Part shown: in pieces, positions 1 to 8,973 of the stretch
Numbering within the stretch: position 1 is the first letter of the stretch
How the letters are laid out: the number at the start of each line of letters is the position of its first letter
NCBI GenBank assembly: GCA_023386045.1
Contig: JAEWKK010000024.1
Location: 11,759 to 75,758, forward strand
DNA: 64,000 bases
Source: Bacteroidota bacterium
GTDB lineage: Bacteria; Bacteroidota; Bacteroidia; Chitinophagales; Chitinophagaceae
Direction: 5' to 3'
The notes under the pieces: model-generated
Database searches by the model: none
What the model was told of the DNA's origin: nothing
What the model saw: the letters and a program-made list of their open reading frames with translations, nothing else
Translations under genes and position numbers: made by a program

Positions 1-182
1 ATCCTTTTTTTGATTCAACTGAATTAAATCAAATGCCTTACTCCGTATTCCTATATCCTCAAATAAATGGAACAAAGGTCCTTTATAGTTATATCGTTAC
101 TTCTTCAAAGGTGAAATGGCTGCACTTATTTTACAATGATGATCTGGTGCTTCGATACCATCTAATGGTAGATAATAAATAA
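1..182 (+). CDS. 3' end of a cut-off gene, function unknown
   Basis: Reading frame 3 is open from the first complete codon at base 3 to a TAA at 180-182, giving 59 visible residues that end in HLMVDNK. The composition looks protein-like (FLYPQING, YSYIVTSSKVKWLHLFYNDD), with alternating aromatic and polar residues suggesting beta strands. The 5' part lies outside the window, so neither the start nor a family can be assigned. It could be a chance open frame, but both other forward frames are stopped within the first 30 bases. Confidence 0.5.
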   Translation, partial: PFFDSTELNQMPYSVFLYPQINGTKVLYSYIVTSSKVKWLHLFYNDDLVLRYHLMVDNK

Positions 183-336
183 TTATTACTCGGCTGCTCT
201 CTACAGCCCGCTTGGTTGTAGTTTATTAATTTATTAACGGTTTCGGCATAATTTTGTTTTTACTGCCGCGTTATTGATATCTCCACTTCAACCCTTTAAC
301 GATTGCCGTTATTTAACAGGTAAACAAAAATTAGTT

Positions 337-1614
337 ATGTCGCAAACCAATAAGGAAAATGCTGAACAGCATGATGATGGCTTGTACAGCTACGATAGTT
401 TCAGTGGAAGTAAAAGGGTAATAAAAAAAGAAAGCAGCTTTTTATGGTGGTGCGCCGGTGCACATCAAAAATTGCTCAAACAGTTTCCTTCGGAAGCTAC
501 CAAATATGCTGGACTGGGTGGCGTGATCCTGGCAACATTTGTCCTGGCCACTCTTTCATCAGGATATGCCATCTATAGTGTTTTTGGAAACTGGATATGG
601 ACGATCTTATTTGCCATAACCTGGGGATTGATCATTTTCAACTTCGACAGGTTTCTGGTATCTACCATGCGCAAATATGGGGTCAGCAAAAATAAACAAA
701 TATGGATGGCCGTTCCAAGACTTGGACTTGCTTTGCTGATAGGTCTTACCATTGCAAGGCCACTCGAACTCAAGATCTTTGAAAAAGAGATCGCTGTGAA
801 AATGCAGGAAAACCTTCATCATAAGATCCAGCGTAACGACAGCCTTCTTCTAATTGAAAACAAAATTCAAATCCAGAACGCGGAATCGGAAAGGCAAAGA
901 CTTGATGCCAGGAAATCTGCAATAGAAGATACCCTGCGACGTTTGCAGGATGATTATGTTCGCGAAGCCGATGGAACAGGTGGCAGTGGCCAGCGTGGAA
1001 TTGAAAGGCTCACACGTTTGAAAATGGATGCTTATCAGACTGCACAAACGCAATTTGCACCTGAATTAAAAAATATTGACAGCAATAATAAAGCTCAGGA
1101 TAGTATTATCAGCACTGCCAGGTCCTCAATGGAACAAAAAAGAAAGGATTATGAAAAGACGGCCATGGCAAATATGGGCTTTCTTGAAAAGAACAAAGCA
1201 CTGTCCGATCTTTCAGACGAAGAAAGCAGTGTATGGTGGACCAGTCTTTTTCTTTCATTGCTGATCATTTTGATAGAAGTAGGTCCCATACTTTCAAAAC
1301 TGATCATGCCAGTAGGCCCTTATGATGTGGCGCTGGCAAGAGAAGAACTCCTGCTAATGGCGGCAGAGGAAAATGAAATGCGGAAGAATAAAGAAGTGCT
1401 GTTTGAAAAAAGAAAAACTTTTTTCCGGAAGCAGAAGGAAATGTCTGAAGACCTCGTGAATAAGCTTACCGAGCTGCAAAAAAAGCACATCGATATTGAA
1501 TTGGATAAATGGGAGCGGGGCGAATGGAGTGCAAGGGATCACCGCGCCAGCATGGATGAAGTGATGCGCAAGATAAAAGAACAATACAAGGTTGAAGATG
1601 AAGACCTGATCTGA
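337..1614 (+). CDS. DUF4407 family membrane protein
   Basis: A membrane protein of 425 residues when read from the ATG at 337; an in-frame TTG at 274 would add 21 unconvincing residues. Three hydrophobic segments lie near residues 58-80, 85-103 and 124-142, then a long charged coiled coil (about 150-300), a fourth membrane segment (about 308-333), and a second charged helix to the C terminus. This four-helix plan with a big loop matches DUF4407 proteins of Bacteroidota, whose function is unknown. The motif WGLIIFNFDRFLV in the second helix is typical. It stands alone, convergent with the DinB gene 6 bp away. The family call is from recognition of sequence and layout. Confidence 0.8.
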   Translation: MSQTNKENAEQHDDGLYSYDSFSGSKRVIKKESSFLWWCAGAHQKLLKQFPSEATKYAGLGGVILATFVLATLSSGYAIYSVFGNWIWTILFAITWGLIIFNFDRFLVSTMRKYGVSKNKQIWMAVPRLGLALLIGLTIARPLELKIFEKEIAVKMQENLHHKIQRNDSLLLIENKIQIQNAESERQRLDARKSAIEDTLRRLQDDYVREADGTGGSGQRGIERLTRLKMDAYQTAQTQFAPELKNIDSNNKAQDSIISTARSSMEQKRKDYEKTAMANMGFLEKNKALSDLSDEESSVWWTSLFLSLLIILIEVGPILSKLIMPVGPYDVALAREELLLMAAEENEMRKNKEVLFEKRKTFFRKQKEMSEDLVNKLTELQKKHIDIELDKWERGEWSARDHRASMDEVMRKIKEQYKVEDEDLI

Positions 1615-1620
1615 AATAGA

Positions 1621-2160
1621 TCAGGAGTTTAAAGATTCTGTTTGTATGCTCTGATCTTTTAGGGCAGCTAAAATATTTCTGATCTGCTGCAGGTGTCTGT
1701 CGGTATGATGAATATTAAAGCAGGCCCATTCCAGCCTGGTCATGCTACCGATTACAGGATGCTTTTGATTCACAGTCTCGGTGATATCAGTTGTAAGAAT
1801 GATCTGCCTGAGTATATCCCTCTGTTCCTGCAGCCCATTCATCAATTTATTTTTATCCTTGTCTTCTGCGCTTGGTAAGGTGAAGTCAGGAGCATTATAC
1901 CTGTTTTCAAAACTTTGCAGTCCATGCATTACAGGTTCTACCTTAAGATCCGGTGCCCGTTCTGTAGGATGGGCTTCTTTTATAAACAGGTTGATTTGTG
2001 TTTCTAAAGAAAGAAGATGTTCCGCTACATCAGCCACCGACCATGCTTCATTTTTTCTTTGGTTGAATTCTTTCTCATCAATGGATGAAAGCATCTGGAG
2101 CAAATTAGAAGTAGATTGATCAATCATTCCTGCCAGTTCTTCTTTTGTATACATGACCAT
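1621..2160 (-). CDS. DinB family protein
   Basis: A 179-residue helical protein of the DinB/YfiT-like four-helix fold. The three expected metal-ligand histidines are visible: one in AEHLLSLE and two in NIHHTDRHLQQI. Relatives bind a divalent metal and many are thiol-dependent transferases or damage-inducible proteins, but the substrate cannot be read from sequence. Two possible starts (ATG at 2160 and at 2154) lie two codons apart. It is a single gene with no obvious operon partner. Confidence 0.82.
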   Translation of the reverse strand: MVMYTKEELAGMIDQSTSNLLQMLSSIDEKEFNQRKNEAWSVADVAEHLLSLETQINLFIKEAHPTERAPDLKVEPVMHGLQSFENRYNAPDFTLPSAEDKDKNKLMNGLQEQRDILRQIILTTDITETVNQKHPVIGSMTRLEWACFNIHHTDRHLQQIRNILAALKDQSIQTESLNS

Positions 2161-2480
2161 TAGTTTTAAAATATGCCTTGTGATTGTTCGTAAATTTACG
2201 AGTACTGATGAAAGTTTTCCACAAAGGCTAACATCCTAAGCTTTAGTGCTGTTAAAAAAATAAATATAGTAAATCTCCGATTGCATATTTTAATTGCGAT
2301 CATTAGGTTTACGTCAGGTTAACAGTCGATCCACATCCTAAAGAGAAACCGCAGCAAGGATACATTAACCATACAAAAAGATTTCCTTCTGACCAGATCC
2401 ATTTCCTGAACCAATCCTTTTCCTGAAAGATCATAGCAATCCAATCCTGTGAGCATTATCAAACGCTTAACGTACCCGCT
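2161..2480. other. Intergenic stretch, nothing assigned
   Basis: This 320-base AT-rich stretch separates the DinB gene from a small membrane ORF. I see no RNA gene, repeat or strong hairpin. A 65-codon minus-strand frame (2319-2516) overlaps the small ORF and has no supporting features. Confidence 0.4.
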
Positions 2481-2582
2481 ATGAAACAGAAACAAGTTGA
2501 AAAAGATTATGGTCAAGACCTTTTACACACCATTGTATTCCTGATTGCCTTACTGGGCGTGCTTTGGTACCTGAAAGTTTAA
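2481..2582 (+). CDS. Putative 33-residue single-pass membrane protein
   Basis: ATG at 2481 opens a 33-codon frame ending at TAA 2580-2582. The N-terminal half is charged (MKQKQVEKDYGQDL) and is followed by one hydrophobic helix (residues 16-30) ending in WYLKV. That is the plan of small bacterial membrane proteins with the N terminus inside. A good hairpin terminator follows 25 bases later, which supports a short transcription unit. No family recognised and no clear ribosome binding site, so this remains a candidate. Confidence 0.4.
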   Translation: MKQKQVEKDYGQDLLHTIVFLIALLGVLWYLKV

Positions 2583-2607
2583 TTCTTTTTAGTTTTCATC
2601 ACTATCT

Positions 2608-2630
2608 ACTATCCGCCAAAAGCGGATAGT
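2608..2630 (+). terminator. Hairpin terminator after the small membrane ORF
   Basis: Perfect 9-bp inverted repeat ACTATCCGC / GCGGATAGT with a 5-base loop, followed by TTTAGTTTTTA. The position 25 bases after the small ORF and 54 bases before dgt fits a rho-independent terminator. Confidence 0.7.
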
Positions 2631-2683
2631 TTAGTTTTTAGACGGTTCTGATTCTTGTCTTATTTTTACCGCTTTACCAATAC

Positions 2684-4054
2684 ATGCATTTCGAAACAAT
2701 ATTTACAGAGAAAAGGGTAGGGTCTGATAAAATTCCTTCAGGACCCAGATCAGGCTTTCAGCGGGATTTTGATCGTTTGATCTTTTCTTCAGCTTTCCGC
2801 AGGTTGCAGAATAAAACACAGGTTTTTCCTTTGCCGGGAACTGCTTTCGTTCACAACCGTCTTACACATTCCCTCGAAGTAGCTTCTGTAGGTCGTTCAC
2901 TGGGAAAGATCATTGGTGCGCAAATCAGTGAGTCATTGAAAAATAATGAAGAAGCCTATGAGTTTTATCGCTATGAGCTGGCCAATGTTGTAGCCGCGGG
3001 CTGTCTTGCTCATGATATTGGAAACCCGGCTTTTGGTCATTCTGGTGAAAAAGCCATTTCTGCATATTTTATTGAAAACGCACAAAACCTTATTGAAGGA
3101 AGACCATTACAGGATTTCTTCTCTGAAAAAGAATGGGCAGACCTGACTTCTTTTGAAGGCAATGCCAATGCTGTAAGAGTGCTGACCCATAGTTTCCGGG
3201 GAAGGTTTGGTGGAGGTTTCGGATTGACCTATACCACTATTGCCTCCATCTTAAAATATCCCTGTGAATCAGTTGCTGTAGATAAAAGATTCAGGCACCG
3301 GAAAAAATATGGCTTTTTTCAAACAGAGAAAGAAACAGTTTCAAGGATCGCCAATGACCTGCATATGATCCCCGAAAGCCAGGAGCCGCTGGTATTTAAA
3401 AGACATCCCTTCGTATATCTTGTAGAAGCGGCTGATGATATCTGCTATAACATCGTGGACATGGAGGATGCGCAAAGACTGGGTATCTTAAGAAAAGAAG
3501 AAGTGGAAGAAGTGTTTATGAATGTGATACGCAGCATTAGCAAGACCGATGCGGATAAAACTCACGGCTATTATAAAAGCATTGAAGATGCCAACGAAGG
3601 ACTTGCTTTTTTGAGGGCAAGGATCATCAATTTGCTGGTAAACCAGTCTGCATCCGTTTTTCTCGATAATCGTGAGGCCATTATCAATGGCAATTTCAAT
3701 GAAACACTCGCAGGTGTGATCAATCAGTCTTTTGGATCATTAAAGACAGTAGAAGACATTTCTATTAAAAGAATTTATGGCCATCCTACGGTTATGCAGA
3801 TTGAAGTGGCCGGATATAATGTGATGTCCGAACTGCTCCAGTTGTTTGTACCCGCGCTTTTAAAAGCAAAACCTTCGCATAAGGAAGAAAAATTGCTGCA
3901 TCTTTTTCCATACCAGTTCACAGAGTTTGAGCTTAGTGATTCACACTATGTCAAAGTAATGAGTGCCCTTGATCATATCAGCGGAATGACCGATGAATAT
4001 GCTACAGAGATGTACCGGCGTTTGAAAGGCATTGTGATTCCGGGACATGGTTAA
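2684..4054 (+). CDS. dgt: Deoxyguanosinetriphosphate triphosphohydrolase (dGTPase)
   Basis: Hydrolyses dGTP (and often other dNTPs) to the nucleoside and tripolyphosphate, adjusting dNTP pools in the cytoplasm. The 456-residue length and HD-domain motifs fit the family: NRLTHSLEVASVGR with metal ligand H62, CLAHDIGNPAFGHSGE with H110-D111 and the catalytic-loop histidine H119, and a later aspartate in VEAADDICYNIVDMED. The N-terminal arginine-rich segment (RSGFQRDFDRLIFSSAFRRLQNKTQ) is also characteristic. It is transcribed alone between a terminator and the symporter gene. Confidence 0.92.
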   Translation: MHFETIFTEKRVGSDKIPSGPRSGFQRDFDRLIFSSAFRRLQNKTQVFPLPGTAFVHNRLTHSLEVASVGRSLGKIIGAQISESLKNNEEAYEFYRYELANVVAAGCLAHDIGNPAFGHSGEKAISAYFIENAQNLIEGRPLQDFFSEKEWADLTSFEGNANAVRVLTHSFRGRFGGGFGLTYTTIASILKYPCESVAVDKRFRHRKKYGFFQTEKETVSRIANDLHMIPESQEPLVFKRHPFVYLVEAADDICYNIVDMEDAQRLGILRKEEVEEVFMNVIRSISKTDADKTHGYYKSIEDANEGLAFLRARIINLLVNQSASVFLDNREAIINGNFNETLAGVINQSFGSLKTVEDISIKRIYGHPTVMQIEVAGYNVMSELLQLFVPALLKAKPSHKEEKLLHLFPYQFTEFELSDSHYVKVMSALDHISGMTDEYATEMYRRLKGIVIPGHG

Positions 4055-4163
4055 AGATATTTTAGCTCTGAAACAGTGGAAATCATCCTTGTATTAAATT
4101 ATCTCCTGATCCTATTCCTATAAATCCTATATTTTAGTTCCTACAATTCTAATCCCATAAGGA

Positions 4164-5837
4164 ATGGCAGGTTTGCACACTAAAGACTACATAGTTTTTA
4201 TATTTTACTTTATCATAGTTGCCGGTTATGGTTATTTTATCTACCAGAGAAAGAAAAAGAAAAGCACAACCGCTTCGCATGATTATTTCCTGGCCGAGGG
4301 TTCTCTGACCTGGTGGGCCATTGGCGCCTCGCTCATTGCTTCCAATATTTCTGCAGAGCAGTTTATTGGCATGAGTGGCAGTGGTTTTAAAATGGGACTG
4401 GCCATAGCCACTTATGAATGGATGTCTGCAGCCACGCTGATGATCGTTGCCATATTTTTTATTCCTGTTTACCTCAGGAATAGGATCTACACCATGCCGC
4501 AATTCCTGAACGAGCGGTATAATGGTACGGTAGCGATGATCATGGCAGTATTCTGGTTGCTGTTGTATGTTGTTGTAAATCTTACTTCAATACTTTACCT
4601 GGGTGCCCTGGCCATCAATAGTATTTCGGGAATCAATATCACCCTTTGTATGTACCTCCTTGCCATTTTTGCCATCTTTATTACGCTTGGCGGAATGAAG
4701 GTGATTGGCTATACGGATGTGATACAGGTATTCTTTCTCATATTAGGCGGACTTGTCACTACCTATATGGCTCTGAATCTGGTTTCAGAAAAATTTGGTG
4801 ATTCTGGTGTGATCAATGGATTTAAGATCATGACAAATCAGGCCGATGATCATTTCCACATGATCTTCGATCGCAGCAATGAAAACTACATGGACCTTCC
4901 CGGTCTCACGGTTTTGATAGGAGGCATGTGGATCGTGAACCTGAACTATTGGGGCTGTAACCAGTACATCACGCAAAGAGCATTAGGTGCAGACCTGCCA
5001 ACAGCACGCAAGGGAATTCTGTTTGCTTCTTTTCTAAAATTACTGATGCCGGTAATAGTTGTATTGCCCGGCATTGCAGCTTATGTCCTCTACCGCCAGG
5101 GGGATTTCCAGGCTGAATTGGTGCAGGCAGGAGAGATCAACCCGGACAGGGCTTACCCGGTTCTATTAAATCTTTTGCCTGCGGGGTTAAAGGGACTTGC
5201 TTTTGCAGCATTAACTGCAGCCATCGTTGCTTCACTGGCAGGTAAGGCCAATAGTATTGCTACAATTTTCACGCTGGATATCTTCAAGAAAAAGCTCAAA
5301 CCTGGAGCAACAGAGAACCAGATGGTAAAGATCGGAAAGCTCACAGTGGTGGTTGCCATGATTATTGCAGTGATGATCGCTCCTTTGTTGGGCATCGATA
5401 AGAAAGGCGGCTTTCAATACATCCAGGAGTATACGGGCTTCGTATCACCAGGAATCTTCGCCATGTTCCTTCTTGGTTTTTTCTGGAAGAAAACAACTTC
5501 AAATGCGGCCTTGTTCGCTACTGTGGGAGGCTTTGCTTTTTCTCTTTTCTTCAAGTTCCTTCCCAATATCATGGATCTTTCTTTCCTGGCACCATTTGGA
5601 TTTTCCCGCATGAATTCAGAAGGCATTTACGAAATTCCTTTTCTTGATCGCATGGGATTTGTATTTATGATCGCTATTCTTGGTATGGTGCTTATCAGTC
5701 TTTACGATAACCGCAGGGGCATACAGCCAAAAGGATTGATCGTTGATAGAAAGATGTTCAGGATGGCTCCGGGATTTGCTGTGGGAGCACTTATCATTTG
5801 CGGAATTCTAGCAGCTTTGTATTCCATCTACTGGTAA
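4164..5837 (+). CDS. Sodium:solute symporter, SglT/SSS family
   Basis: Inner-membrane transporter that couples uptake of a small solute to Na+. The 557 residues contain about 14 hydrophobic helices, and the family signatures WWAIGASLIASNISAEQFIG near the N terminus and LKGLAFAALTAAIVASLAGKA in the middle are present. These resemble the sugar (galactose/glucose-type) branch, but the substrate cannot be fixed from sequence, as no catabolic gene lies beside it. The start ATG at 4164 gives the hydrophobic first helix directly. A bidirectional terminator follows. Confidence 0.88.
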   Translation: MAGLHTKDYIVFIFYFIIVAGYGYFIYQRKKKKSTTASHDYFLAEGSLTWWAIGASLIASNISAEQFIGMSGSGFKMGLAIATYEWMSAATLMIVAIFFIPVYLRNRIYTMPQFLNERYNGTVAMIMAVFWLLLYVVVNLTSILYLGALAINSISGINITLCMYLLAIFAIFITLGGMKVIGYTDVIQVFFLILGGLVTTYMALNLVSEKFGDSGVINGFKIMTNQADDHFHMIFDRSNENYMDLPGLTVLIGGMWIVNLNYWGCNQYITQRALGADLPTARKGILFASFLKLLMPVIVVLPGIAAYVLYRQGDFQAELVQAGEINPDRAYPVLLNLLPAGLKGLAFAALTAAIVASLAGKANSIATIFTLDIFKKKLKPGATENQMVKIGKLTVVVAMIIAVMIAPLLGIDKKGGFQYIQEYTGFVSPGIFAMFLLGFFWKKTTSNAALFATVGGFAFSLFFKFLPNIMDLSFLAPFGFSRMNSEGIYEIPFLDRMGFVFMIAILGMVLISLYDNRRGIQPKGLIVDRKMFRMAPGFAVGALIICGILAALYSIYW

Positions 5838-5858
5838 AATAGCATTGCTTCATCATAA

Positions 5859-5895
5859 AAAACCGGATGGCTATTTTGAATGACCATCCGGTTTT
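5859..5895. terminator. Bidirectional hairpin terminator
   Basis: 12-bp perfect stem AAAACCGGATGG / CCATCCGGTTTT with a 13-base loop. It lies between the convergent ends of the symporter and SPFH genes, and A/T-rich flanks let it serve both strands. Confidence 0.85.
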
Positions 5896-5918
5896 GAAAA
5901 TATATTGAAACTGGATTA

Positions 5919-6866
5919 TTACCTGTTTGTTGAACCTTCCCTTGGCAGTTGGATCATGAAGCCACTATTGCCTGCTACAGTTGTAGGAACCTGTCCTGAC
6001 CATTTTTGTATTTTAATGTACTCGATGTACAATGGGGTAAGAGATAATTGTTCTTTCTTGATGGCTTCTGCCCGGCCCGCAGCCTGTATCACGGCCTGTG
6101 CCGAATCACCCCTTGCTTCAGCGATCTTGCGTTCCGCTTCAGCAACGGCCACCTGCCTCTGGTTTTCTGCCACCTGCACTTCCTGAATGGCGCGTGTCTT
6201 TGCTACAATAGATTCAGAGATCTCTTTAGGTGGGACAATGTTGGTTCTCAACTGCGACACGTTAAACCATTGGGCTACTCTTTTGTTACATTCCTTTACA
6301 ATGGCTGATTCAAATTCTTCACGATGGTTAAAAATGGAATCCACAGTGTACCTGTTGGCCACATCATTTACAGATCCGATGATGGCATTCTTCAGCCAAC
6401 CCTGTTCCATTTCCTTTACACCTACCCTGAGATTCTGAAACATGTTTGCTACATTTCCTGCATTAATGGAATAATTGAATGAAGGTTTGATGGTTGCCCT
6501 GAAGCCACCCTTGGTAACAATATCGGCTTCTTCAAAATCTATATGCTGCTGATGAATGGGAAACTCATAAATGCGGGAGATCCAGGAATTATAAAACACC
6601 CAGCCTGTAACATATTCTGTTTTGCCAACACCGCGGTTGTCACCAATATTACTCACCTTGATGCCTACATGACCTGCATCGATTCTTTCTATATCAATAG
6701 GATTGATAACGGTGATAAATAAAGCCAGAAGGAAAGCAGTAACGGGTCTCCACAGGTTAATGATATTGAATCTTCCATCCAGGCCACGGTAGGATGATCT
6801 TGAAAATACCCTGAGTAATAAACTGAAGAGAGCAAAGACCATGATGAAAATGAGGAAGCCTATCAT
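5919..6866 (-). CDS. SPFH/band-7 (prohibitin-like) membrane protein
   Basis: Membrane-anchored scaffold protein of the stomatin/prohibitin/HflK-C superfamily, 315 residues. A hydrophobic N-terminal region (1-20) and a second helix near 43-60 precede the SPFH domain (about 65-235; DAGHVGIKVSNIG, TKGGFRATIKPSFNYSIN). A charged Ala/Glu-rich coiled coil follows (about 228-285, AENQRQVAVAEAERKIAEARG), as in proteins that form large membrane rings. The start overlaps the end of the upstream 67-codon membrane gene by 4 bases (ATGA), so the two are translationally coupled. Exact role in this organism is unknown. Confidence 0.88.
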   Translation of the reverse strand: MIGFLIFIMVFALFSLLLRVFSRSSYRGLDGRFNIINLWRPVTAFLLALFITVINPIDIERIDAGHVGIKVSNIGDNRGVGKTEYVTGWVFYNSWISRIYEFPIHQQHIDFEEADIVTKGGFRATIKPSFNYSINAGNVANMFQNLRVGVKEMEQGWLKNAIIGSVNDVANRYTVDSIFNHREEFESAIVKECNKRVAQWFNVSQLRTNIVPPKEISESIVAKTRAIQEVQVAENQRQVAVAEAERKIAEARGDSAQAVIQAAGRAEAIKKEQLSLTPLYIEYIKIQKWSGQVPTTVAGNSGFMIQLPREGSTNR

Positions 6867-7066
6867 TTTGTTTTGGTTTTAATAAAATTGATAAATGAAA
6901 TGAGGTGCCAGATAAAGAAGATGGAAAAGGCAAACACCAGAATAAAAAACAGGATCACCCTGATCCACCTGCCAGTGATATCAAAATTCAACAGGTAAGA
7001 AACAATAATAAAATTGAGAATGGCATGCACAAGGAGGGCACCTGTCCTTATGAAAACATTGTTCAT
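6863..7066 (-). CDS. Small two-helix membrane protein coupled to the SPFH gene
   Basis: A 67-residue protein with two hydrophobic helices (about 8-28 and 36-60) separated by a short charged turn (DITGRW) and ending in IKTKTK. No family is recognised. The ATGA overlap with the SPFH gene downstream implies coupled translation, which makes a function with the SPFH assembly likely; that is inference from position. Confidence 0.62.
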   Translation of the reverse strand: MNNVFIRTGALLVHAILNFIIVSYLLNFDITGRWIRVILFFILVFAFSIFFIWHLISFINFIKTKTK

Positions 7067-7224
7067 GAATATTCCTTCGTTTGCAGTTAAATAATCAGAA
7101 TTTGATGCGGCACAATATATAACAAGTTGTCATATAATGAAACTGCAATATAACTGCTGCCAGTGACCTGTTTTAAACGAAGCCGGATTACTATATAGTC
7201 CGGAAATAAATTGGGAGAGATGGC

Positions 7225-8256
7225 TTAATCCGCCACAAAAGTACCGGCGGCACCTATTTCCGCATTGGCAAAGGAATGGTCAACAAATGTATACCTGCCT
7301 TTTTCCGGTAAGATGAATTCCATTATGGAGCCCTGTGCCGGCCCAACAAGTACAGCCTGCATCCCCACCATCTGGTTGGCAGGATTGCCCTCCATCCATA
7401 CTTTATCGAATATAGTTCCGATGACATGGAAGCTTGAAATATTATTAGGGCCAACATTTAAAAAATAGAGTCTGATCCTTTCACCAGCTTTTACGTGCAT
7501 GGGTTTGATGATGTATTGTCCAACTTTGCCATTAAAGGCTACAAAGCTGGGCACTCTTTTCAGTGCAAGCGCCGTATCCGGGGCATAGGCGCCTCCGGCA
7601 GGTTTCAGATAATATTCATTTTGGACCAGCGCAAATTCGCGGTCTACTTTTCCGGGGAAACCTTCTTTAGGTTCAACGATTACCATTCCCACCATACCCG
7701 AGATCATATGCAGCAATACCATGGGAGTTCCGCAATGGTACATGAATACACCAGGATAGTTAGCTGTCCATGTAAAATGAATGGTCTCACCAGGAGAGAT
7801 GCTCCTGTATTTATCTTCAGGATTAACCATGGCTGCATGAAAATCTATTGAATGCGGCATGGGCTTCAGCATCTCGTGACCTACACTCATCGACATCATG
7901 GAAGAATCATTGCTGCGGTCGGTCATGGAAAACTTAACGGTTTGCCCTACACGAACTTTTAAAATGGGACCTGGTAATGAATCTCCAAATAACCAGGCAG
8001 TAAACTGAACACCATTTTTCACTGTGAACAATTTATGCTGTACATCTATTTTTACTTCTACAGTATCTGCATCCACTAATTGGGGAACATTAGGACCATA
8101 GGACAGTGGACCTTTTTGTGCCTCTGTATTGTTATCTTTTGAAATGGTGGCCGTGGGTGCACCATAAACCATATTTGAATTCTTCTTTTCCTCAGGCTGG
8201 TTACAGGCAATCAGAAAAATTGCCATGATAAAAACGAAGGTTGTTTTCATAATCAA
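7225..8256 (-). CDS. nirK: Copper-containing nitrite reductase, lipoprotein form (NirK)
   Basis: Reduces nitrite to nitric oxide, the key step of denitrification, outside the cytoplasmic membrane. The 343 residues hold two cupredoxin domains. All copper ligands can be placed by alignment with the Achromobacter and AniA enzymes: type 1 copper H135, C175, H183, M188; type 2 copper H140, H174, H327; plus catalytic-pocket D138 (PHSIDFH) and H277 (SSFHVIG). The N terminus is a lipoprotein signal (FIMAIFLIAC, lipid Cys18) followed by a polar linker, so it is probably membrane-tethered as AniA is. A second ATG two codons in is an equally good start. No other denitrification gene is adjacent, and no electron donor gene is seen. 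A 23-bp palindrome lies just upstream. Confidence 0.88.
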   Translation of the reverse strand: MIMKTTFVFIMAIFLIACNQPEEKKNSNMVYGAPTATISKDNNTEAQKGPLSYGPNVPQLVDADTVEVKIDVQHKLFTVKNGVQFTAWLFGDSLPGPILKVRVGQTVKFSMTDRSNDSSMMSMSVGHEMLKPMPHSIDFHAAMVNPEDKYRSISPGETIHFTWTANYPGVFMYHCGTPMVLLHMISGMVGMVIVEPKEGFPGKVDREFALVQNEYYLKPAGGAYAPDTALALKRVPSFVAFNGKVGQYIIKPMHVKAGERIRLYFLNVGPNNISSFHVIGTIFDKVWMEGNPANQMVGMQAVLVGPAQGSIMEFILPEKGRYTFVDHSFANAEIGAAGTFVAD

Positions 8257-8284
8257 AAAGCATAAAAAATTATACCAGCAAAAT

Positions 8285-8307
8285 TACCTGATATAATTAC
8301 TCAGGTA
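8285..8307 (-). promoter_or_regulatory. Palindromic candidate operator of nirK
   Basis: Perfect 7-base arms TACCTGA and TCAGGTA separated by 9 bases, located 29-51 bases before the nirK start. Size and position fit a dimeric repressor or activator site. It does not match the classical FNR (TTGAT-N4-ATCAA) motif, so the regulator is unknown. Confidence 0.55.
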
Positions 8308-8335
8308 TGAATAAAAGCTTTTGTTATTTGTGTAG

Positions 8336-8377
8336 ATAGAAACTCTTATTTCCTTTTTAAAGAATAAGAGTTTCTAT
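8336..8377 (-). terminator. AT-rich hairpin after the VOC gene
   Basis: A 15-bp perfect stem (arms 8336-8350 and 8363-8377, core AGAAACTCTTATT) lies 24 bases past the VOC stop. It lacks a strong T-run on the minus strand, so it is either a weak terminator or an RNA-stabilising structure. Confidence 0.45.
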
Positions 8378-8400
8378 ATCATCACTGATCTGAAAAGAAT

Positions 8401-8838
8401 TCATTTTTTCTCAGAACAATTAAACATCCATTGCACACCAAATTGATCTGTACAGGTTCCAAAATAATCTCCCCAGAACATCTCCTGCAGTTCCATTGTT
8501 ACCTTTCCTCCTGAAGACAGTGCATCAAACAATTTTTTGGTTTCCTCCCTGGTATCTGGTTGCAGGTTGATATAAAGGTTGTTGCCAAACCTGACCTGGA
8601 AGCCCATGGTTTCAGGAGCATCTGTTCCCATGAGTACATGACTGCCAAGAATACGAAGCTCTACATGCATCACAAGGTTAAGATCTTCATCAGCCATTGG
8701 TGGTGCGCCAGGTTGCTGCGGAACATCTTTGAAGCGCATGACTGGTCCAATGAAATTACCGCCAAATACAGATCTGTAAAAATTGAATGCTTCTTCAGTT
8801 TGTCTTGAGAAGTTTAAATAAGTACTAACGCTTGACAT
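8401..8838 (-). CDS. VOC family protein (PhnB/glyoxalase-like)
   Basis: A 145-residue protein of the vicinal oxygen chelate fold. It matches the PhnB-like branch: N-terminal TYLNFSRQTEEAFNFYRSVFGG, central VMHVELRILGSHVLMGTD, and C-terminal MFWGDYFGTCTDQFGVQWMFNC. Members of this branch are small cytoplasmic dimers, often annotated as 3-demethylubiquinone methyltransferase-like, but a real activity has not been established for most. Single gene; the next gene downstream is nirK, separated by a hairpin. Confidence 0.85.
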   Translation of the reverse strand: MSSVSTYLNFSRQTEEAFNFYRSVFGGNFIGPVMRFKDVPQQPGAPPMADEDLNLVMHVELRILGSHVLMGTDAPETMGFQVRFGNNLYINLQPDTREETKKLFDALSSGGKVTMELQEMFWGDYFGTCTDQFGVQWMFNCSEKK

Positions 8839-8973
8839 AATTGTAGGTTTGATTTGATAGATTTAAATAACATTGCAAACCTAAAAACCGGGTAACTTTT
8901 AAACGGGGTGTGATCACGGCAATATACAGGTTGAATACCGGCATGTATCAATTCAAAGTTTTAACTTAGTTCG

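Noticed and set aside
2319..2516. 65-codon minus-strand ORF
   Set aside because: Overlaps the better-supported 33-codon membrane ORF and shows no family signal.
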